Below are positions 57,316 to 64,000 of a DNA stretch of 64,000 nucleotides, piece after piece. The notes beneath the pieces were generated by a model. It saw only the letters and a program-made list of their open reading frames with translations, was not told the DNA's origin and searched no databases. This DNA is from Hyaloscypha bicolor E (Eukaryota; Ascomycota; Leotiomycetes; Helotiales; Hyaloscyphaceae). Every line of letters starts with the position of its first letter. Positions within the stretch are counted from its first letter, which is position 1. The translations under genes were made by a program, and so were the position numbers. The stretch is taken from the NCBI RefSeq assembly GCF_002865645.1, contig NW_020194517.1, positions 806,001-870,000 of the forward strand, in the 5' to 3' direction.

Positions 57316-58283
57316 CTCGAACTTGAAGAATGCGTAGGAAAAACGGATGCCCGAGACAGTTTGTCTTAAATCAATGCAAGAGGCAAGCCATGGCCGTTAT
57401 TTATAATTCCATGTCTCTCCCACTTTGCGGAGAACCCTACGGTACCTACCTGGTCGAAACCATGACGATCCTGTACCCATTTCTCCCGCCCTGCACTTGC
57501 ATTTGCATTTGAGAAGTGCAGAAACCCACTGCGTAACCTTACTTAGGGACGGGACGGTGTAACTTCCAATCTAAACAATCCTTCTCTAAATGTCCGGGAA
57601 GGGCAACCAACCATTGACGCATCGTTCATGAAAGAGCGCCAAAAACAGGTAAAGTCTTCCTGCAGCATCGCACTTGGAAGAGCTTCGAGAGCAAATCGAG
57701 AGTTAATTGAAGATGACGTGCGTGTGCATTTCAGCAGCAAAAATGTTAGAAGTCGATAGTTTACACACTTTCGTCGGACGTCATCTTGCTAGAGTGGGTG
57801 CTTTTCATGTATGATGAATTCTGCTGCATGTCTGGCATCTACATACGGCGGTCCTGTCTTCGTTTCTCATATTGCCTCATCATCTTCGTGCATCATCCAC
57901 CGTCAAACCATGTTCCTCCGAGATCGAGACGAAACTTCTTCGCAAGCAATGCAAATCTGTAAGGTATCGGCTCGCGATATGATCGGAGAAGAGAATCTAA
58001 AACAGAAAAACAACTTTTTAGACATAATCAAGTTCAGCCCCGCAGCCCAACTCCAACCGAGCGCGTGGTATATCGTCAGAGGAAAAAGGTGGAGCAAGAG
58101 TGAAAGATTGTATCCAGGGAGTCAGGCAGAAGCCACTGCAGGGCATAGGCGAGGCGTTCAAAGATCGTACATATCCCACCCATCCATATTGTTGACTGGA
58201 TTAAGGCGACGATTGCATATTGTGGTATGAGTGGCGTCTTGTGCTTCGACCTTCGCGTATTCCGTTCTCAACTCCTCCTCGAG
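57316..58283. other. Intergenic region, no gene seen
   Basis: 968 bp between the phytase-like gene and the stop codon of CRM1. A 139-codon plus-strand frame (57811-58230) has no signature. Confidence 0.5.
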
Positions 58284-61200
58284 TCACAAATCATCATCAT
58301 CCTCTGCGAGCTCAGCAGGTTTGAGTAAGCCGCCAACCTTTGACAGCCGCTCTCGCTCAGCAGCCTTGGCATCACGTTCCATCTGTTCCTTCTCCTCCGC
58401 AAACAACTCGGCATTGTCACCCGCAAATTCCTTCAACTGGATGAGGAAATCACGAAGGTTGAGCTTGAATCGGTCGTAAGCACTGTTGAGAGTGAACAAG
58501 CCCTCGACAAAGTTCTTGATTTGTCCCCTATGTCAAGTTAGTATCAGATAAGGGTAAAAATAGAGTTCGTTTGACTTACGGTTGCAAGTTTGGGAAGGCA
58601 TTCTGCAATAGATTGGCAACGAAGCCGCCCAAGAACTCCTTGTTGCTTGTTCCTGCAGGGGCCTGATCTGGCTGGTAGATGGGTCCTTGGATCTTGGGTT
58701 GCGTACCGTCCGCGGGCTCAACGAAGTAAAACATTCGGGAAAGCAGCATGGACTGTGACTTGAACCCAGCTTTGTGGTCTGTGTCGGTAAGTACGAAGAA
58801 AACGTCCTGTAGGATGGGGATGAAGAATTGCTGGAAGAAAGCATTCGATGTTGAGGGGTCGGTTTCTGCGATGTTTGTAATCAACTCCAGACACATGTTA
58901 AGACCAGCATATTCTACTTCACGGTTGTCGTGCTTACTGGCCCACATGCAAGAGTCGATGACAAACTTGAATTGTCTGTTATCGAGCTTGAGAAGAGCTT
59001 CAAACGGTGTTAGCTGCTGTTGCACATTGAAACGGTTGTGTTGGCTTACCTGGGAAACAGTGTAGGTTGATGGCGCGAAGGAGTGTGAAGAATTCGACAC
59101 GATGCTCAGGGAACTCCGAGAAATCCTTGTTAATCATCTCCAAGGTACACTCAAAGACATTTTCCATGATTGTAGGGACTTGGTCTTCCATAAGAGACTA
59201 TAAATTGATGTCAGTAATTCAGGGTTCAATAATTTTGAAAGAATTCGTCACATATATAGAAGTAGAAAGGGGATGCACCACTGAATATTTCGAGCGATGA
59301 GGGGTCCAACGTACAGAAAGCTTCGTAATGATTGTCGACATGACCTTCAGAACTTCAGCGTCACGAGCGTTGGGGACGTTTCGGTTGTAGTCGACGAGCA
59401 CAGCATCAAGGAGAGCAGGGACGATGTTTGTTCGGACCATCTCAAGATCATCGGCCTTCTCAACATAAGTCTCGATCAGCTTCAAGATCTCTTTCTTGAT
59501 TGTTCTTAAGCCTCGAACTCGTGGCATCTTTGTTGCGATTTCACCTTCATTATGTCAGTGTACTTTGTTTCAGTTGGCATGGAACCTGGGCTTACCATCT
59601 CGAGCAACTGCTTCAGAAATCATCTGGCTGGTAGCACGGTACATAGACAGCATGTCCAGATAGATTCTGCCGATTTGAGGGTAGAAGTAGCTTCCAATCG
59701 ACGTGCAAGCCGATACATTCGTCTTCATAACGTTTCCAATAATCTTGATGGTGTCTGCATCTTGCAGAGTGGTGGGGTTGGCGGTAGCTTGAGAGATGAT
59801 TTGATCCCACGCAGCATTCGGATATGACATCAGTTCAGCGATAAGGCGCTCCTGGGCATTCTTTTGAGGTTGTGCGGCGATCATGTAACCACAAGCTTCA
59901 TAGAAGGTGTGGACCTGCTGTGGTGAGAGATCATAGGTGATCTTGCGCATGGTGCGAACTATTTCCTCAATGAATGGCTCTGTCTCTCCTGGTTGCAAGG
60001 CAACGAAGTGTCGCTTGCACTGCCTAGCGATCTTGATGAAGGTGTCGCAAGCCATATCTTGAACACCTTCATGTGATTCGTGCATGAACTCGAAAAGCTT
60101 ATTGACCACGGTTTTCAGGAATTTCCAGTGTGCCTTCAGGAATCGTGGATATTGGCCGACAATGTACATGATGTTACTGGCCACGACAGCTTTGTTGTCC
60201 TTGCCTCGCTTCATCTCTGTAAGGCCAAGAAGGTCCTTGATAACCGTCACCAAGAAACGCTTCTCGGTTTCTTCGTTCATTGCCAAGGAAATGGATCCAA
60301 TAGCCCAGCACAATGTGTTGCAGTTGGCCCACGACCATTCGGAGCCATCAACTTGGCGTGCTAACTTATCGGTCATAATTTGCTCGGTATCGACGACATC
60401 CAGATGGGTGAGGTAGACCAGACACTCGCGCGTCGTCTTGTATAGCTGGATAGTATCACTCTCCTTCACGAATTCTCTAACAATCTCCCCCTCATCGTTC
60501 TCAACGATAAGCACTTCCTCAGGTCGGACCATCTTCTCAATCATAACGACTCTCAAATTCGACAAGACTTCGTTGTATTTATGCTTGCGGAGCGGGTAGT
60601 TTGCCAGAACACTAGGGTTTGGTGCACCGGGATTTGTAAGTCCACCAACTCCCATGTTAATGAGTGGGTTGACATCTGTGATAGGGAGTGATTGCATCTC
60701 ATCGTACAACTCCTGCACAAGCTTGGTCCAGTATTCCAAACAGATCTTAAAGATTTCTCGGTCTTCGATTTGGGAAATTCGGATTAGGTAGAAGTGAGCA
60801 TGGGTCAGGAAATCGCGATTCGGAAGATTCTCGATGAGCTAGTCAACAAGTCAGTAAGTAAGTCTTTCAAAAATGGTAGGCATTGGATTCCTACATTGAG
60901 ATGAACACCGAAGAAATTGGTAAGGAAAAGCGCAAGGTTTTGAATGAATTCCTGGTCCTTTGAATTGCTGGAGGAGTAGGTTGATTTCAGGTCAAGAGAG
61001 AGCGGAATGATCTTGGATATGGCTGTGAGAACTTCTGTGAACATCTGGACCAGCTTCTCATCGTAGGCGTTGTTTTGACCAGTTTGTAGACCACCAATCT
61101 CCGTCAAGCATTTCAAAGTCACATTTCTGAACTCTGGCATTTCCAGGAATCGCGTACGTAACGTATCGATGATGGGGGTTTCGAAGATATAGCCAAGTGG

Positions 61201-62082
61201 GATCCAGTTGAAGAATTTGAGGAGGGTCTCGAGTGTGGCCTTGATCAAACTTGCCTGGGTGGCAGAGTTCAAAACCTCGTTGCAGAGCTGGAAGATGGAT
61301 GAAAACTCCGCACACATAGTTTGCTTCAAGTTCTTCGTCTTCGTCGAGGTCATTGCGTCCGCCGAGAAGTCAAAAACCTCTTCGGATAGCAACCGCAGAA
61401 TCGCCATGTTATTCTCACATATCGACAGACTTGTATGGCACGAGGAGATGATTTCGTTGATGAAGGTGGGCCAGTTGTGGGGCCACTCTTGCTTGAGGAT
61501 AGAGACAAGGACGAGGTTGAGCTTATTGAGGAGGGTTCGTTGGGTTTTGAGGGATTCTTCGGAGCCGGAGGACTGGATGATGAAGCCGACCACGAAGTTG
61601 CGAATTCCTAGATTCAGCAGTCAGCAAACCCGCTCTGTCAAACAGACAGAGATACTCACCTTGGCATTGCTCCTTCGGAAGAACCTTCCACCTGGTCATA
61701 ATGACACTGTCGAGTACTTGCAAGCCCAAGTCTGTAATTTGTCAGCGCAGGGAGATATCTTAAGATGGATGGGACGAACATTTCGTCTGCGGATATGTAG
61801 CATCTTGCAAGATCTTATCGACCAGTAACCAAGCATCTGGATCTTCCTTGAACTGTTTGAGGCGTGAGCATATGTTCGCAGTAAGAGAGGCTCCCTGGCG
61901 CAAAGGCGGACATACCTGGTTGAGAGCTGCTTGAGCAACCTTTTGCTATACACCCAACGCGTCAGCAAAAGTATGAAACAAGCCAGAGTCAAGCTGGTAA
62001 GTTTGCAGGTACTAACCGATTCACCTCGGCCTTCATAGAAGGCGCGGACAGTCGCGTCAAGCTCTTCAATGGTTGGAGCCAT
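58284..62082 (-). CDS. CRM1: Exportin-1 / CRM1
   Basis: Ten exons, 62082..62017, 61945..61916, 61852..61780, 61731..61660, 61607..60895, 60838..59596, 59544..59315, 59197..59050, 58997..58580 and 58527..58284, encode 1078 aa, the normal CRM1 length. It exports leucine-rich NES cargo with RanGTP. The N-terminal importin-beta-like part ([20 protein letters not shown]) and the Xpo1 domain ([20 protein letters not shown]) are followed by the cargo-groove HEAT repeats: [18 protein letters not shown], the NES-groove helix [16 protein letters not shown], and [19 protein letters not shown]. The CRM1 C-domain ([23 protein letters not shown] with A for [16 protein letters not shown]) and an acidic end AEDDDDL complete it. 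The groove residue equivalent to human Cys528 is Thr (about Thr525), as in S. cerevisiae. Confidence 0.96.
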
Positions 62083-62823
62083 CTTCGCAGCTTGATCTCA
62101 AGGTATGGGACCTGTTCCGGCGGCGATAGATCGATCCTCGCTTCGAGTGTGCTTTAGTACAGCTCGCGCTGGCAGGAAGAGTCTTCTCGAGAGCACGGGT
62201 TGGTTGTTGAAGGAGTTGTATGAAGTTGATGGCAAGTAGGAGTTGGTCCCAGCCTTCGAGATTGACCCCTCCACGCACCAGCATCTGTCGGCGACGTTTT
62301 GCTGCCGCGTCGGCTACCGTATTTATACACTAAATCGAATTAGGTGACCGACAACCGACCACCAACCTCGTCTCAAATATTTAAATCGCCGAGAAATGAT
62401 CTTCTCTTTATATTTACTTTCCAAACGTATGGTGCAGCTACTGTGATGTTCGTCTGTAAAGCGTCTCATTCAGAGGAATGCTCCTGACTAGTCGTCTTTC
62501 ATTGTGTGTTGTCACATATTTCAGTCCATCGCTTCATTGGCTCTGGAGATGGAAAGACGTGGTCCACTGAAAAAAATGAAATTGCTTTCCAGCACATCTA
62601 TGCTTTAAAATATTTATGTACAAGAACTATTCCTCTCATAGAGTTTCATTGACAACAACACCTGGGATTAAGTAATCCCATTCGCTGGGTCTACCTCCGT
62701 ACATTAAACTCCCTGTGCCAAATGCCAGCAGCAACGAAAGAGCATCGTCCCTGAATACCATTTTTGGGCCCGATCCGGCCCGATCCGGCCCGCATATCCC
62801 TCCTCCCCAAACTCAAAGGCTTC
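62083..62823. other. CRM1 promoter region, no gene seen
   Basis: 741 bp. A 10-bp tandem duplication (GGCCCGATCC, about 2.5 copies, 62767-62791) is the only structure noticed. A 72-codon minus-strand frame from 62284 overlaps the CRM1 start and is out of frame. Confidence 0.55.
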
Positions 62824-63229
62824 TTATAGGTAGGCAACTAGAAGCCCTGAGAGAGCAGCAAGTCCGGCAACGTACTTGCTCATCTCAAGGGCGCTCATCG
62901 CTCCTGAAGTCGTTTTTGGGGTAGGTGTAGGTGTAGCGACCGTAGCGGCTTTGGATGTGGTAGCTACAGCGGTTGTCGTTGGCCTGACAGAGGAAGATGT
63001 GGTGAATGTGAGGTTAGATGTTTTGTATGAAGATGAAACCACAACCGAGCTGCTGCTTGCTCGCTTCGAGGATGTCTATTCATACGATTAGTATCTATTG
63101 ACTATTGGTTCAACTCAGCTGAGGCTCGTTCCCTGCTGAGGTGGTGAGGTAGCATCTGGAGGTTCTTACAGCGTTTTGTGCCATGGTTCCGGCAGCAGCG
63201 AGGACAACGAGGAGAGATGAGACACGCAT
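62824..63229 (-). CDS. Small secreted GPI-anchored Ser/Thr-rich protein
   Basis: Two exons, 63229..63170 and 63075..62824, encode 103 aa. MRVSSLLVVLAAAGTMAQN is a signal peptide ending AQN. The intron (94 bp, GTAAGA donor) joins A to TSSKRASSSS. The mature part is almost only Ser, Thr, Ala, Val and Pro, ending PTPTPKTTSGAMSALEMSKY and a hydrophobic tail VAGLAALSGLLVAYL, the pattern of a GPI-anchor signal with an omega site in TTSGA. It is probably an O-mannosylated cell-wall or plasma-membrane surface protein. No catalytic or cysteine pattern is present. Similar short proteins are common and poorly conserved in ascomycetes. Confidence 0.75.
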
Positions 63230-64000
63230 ATTGAAGGATGAGATGTGGTAGATTTTGCGTGAATGATATGATGTAGTTTGGAGAAAATTTGGTAAGCAAA
63301 GAGAGGATATTGAATGGCTGCGTTGATTGAGGAGAGTGTCCTTATACCTGCACAGGAAAGCCGCCAATAAATACACTTCGCTACCATGTTGCGAACAAAA
63401 CGCTAACAGCATGCCTTTTGCCACAAGCGGATCAAACTAATCATTTGGGCTTCGAATTGTGAATCATCAATTAAAGCTATCGATGAGCTATCGATGAGCA
63501 GAATTTTACAGTTGGGCCAGATTCCCCATTCTGGCCACGGGCTGAAAGCCAGAATCAGCCTGAGTCTGTGAACAGCTGAAAGGGGTAGGGTGAAGGAAGT
63601 CGCCATCTGCAGGCTCTACCTTATAGAGCACGAGTAGCCGCTCCAGTGACATGCTTAGGCAATAAGTGCTTCTTGCATTTTGAAAAGCGGCAGGGCTTCT
63701 TTCTGCACTTCGAGGACTCGGTAATTGCGGCTGTGGCTGGGAGAAACCATAATCCAATCGGAGAAGCCTGGAGAATCTTGTTCGCAATTGCGCCAATCTA
63801 GGTTGTCATTCGGAGAACGTGGGTCTATTTACAAAGTCGCCGAGCGAGAATGTCTCTCAAAAGATTGCTTTTTAGTGCAGGCAAACCCTCTAATTTTTAG
63901 GCCTTTTGGTAACCCGCCTCTGACAACCCATTCTGCAAAGCCTGGATCGCACGACCGATATCATCACGCTTGGGGTCAGTCTAGAGTAACGTAAGTCGAG
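63230..64000. other. Terminal region, no gene seen
   Basis: 771 bp upstream of the GPI-protein gene up to the window end. Frames present are short and featureless. Confidence 0.5.

Overview
The window is nuclear DNA of a filamentous ascomycete. Most genes carry short introns of about 45-80 bp with GTRNGY-like donors and CTRAC-like branch sites. The gene set includes fungus-specific families: a WetA-like conidiation regulator, fungal MED1, MIM2, NCE102, a TRI12-type MFS pump, a bZIP with a DUF3425-like tail, and the S. cerevisiae-type state at the CRM1 drug site. A Leotiomycetes/Helotiales affinity is a guess from overall protein character, not something shown here. Exon models were built by hand from splice motifs, reading-frame phase and protein continuity.

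Layout. 0-13.4 kb: 3'-truncated wetA-like gene (-), SDH5/SDHAF2 (-), a conserved hypothetical gene (-), a tRNA-like relic, MED1 (-), a dead aminoglycoside-phosphotransferase-like gene (+), and a hypothetical zinc-ribbon protein (-). 13.9-19.4 kb: AIM24 (-), eIF2-beta (-) divergent from MIM2 (+), NCE102 (-). 19.4-22.1 kb: no recognisable gene. 22.1-28.5 kb: COQ2 (-) divergent from a large JmjC/zinc-finger chromatin protein (+). 29.7-39.3 kb: a GFA-family protein (+), ERV25 (-) divergent from U1-C (+), SNF1 (-), a mitochondrial hypothetical gene (-), glutamine synthetase (-). 39.3-43.7 kb: gene-poor, with decayed coding scraps. 43.7-54.7 kb: accessory block with a TRI12-type MFS transporter (-), bZIP regulator (+), cytochrome P450 (+) and an NCS1 nucleobase permease (-). 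55.7-57.3 kb: a broken secreted phytase-like gene (-). 58.3-63.2 kb: exportin CRM1 (-) and a small GPI-anchored protein (-).

How it fits together. Most of the window is housekeeping: mitochondrial biogenesis (SDH5, AIM24, MIM2, COQ2), RNA and export (U1-C, eIF2-beta, CRM1), carbon and nitrogen control (SNF1, glutamine synthetase), and secretion/membrane organisation (ERV25, NCE102). Several divergent or isolated promoters carry an RTCACGTG (CBF1-type) element, two of them almost exactly midway between divergent start codons. The MFS-bZIP-P450 trio looks like a very small catabolic, detoxification or metabolite module. No clearly new multi-gene system stands out. The best leads are the 6-nt microexon plus GC-AG intron in U1-C, the altered heme-binding motif of the P450, the shared promoter element, and two relics of one unrecognised protein family at 42.1 and 51.5 kb.
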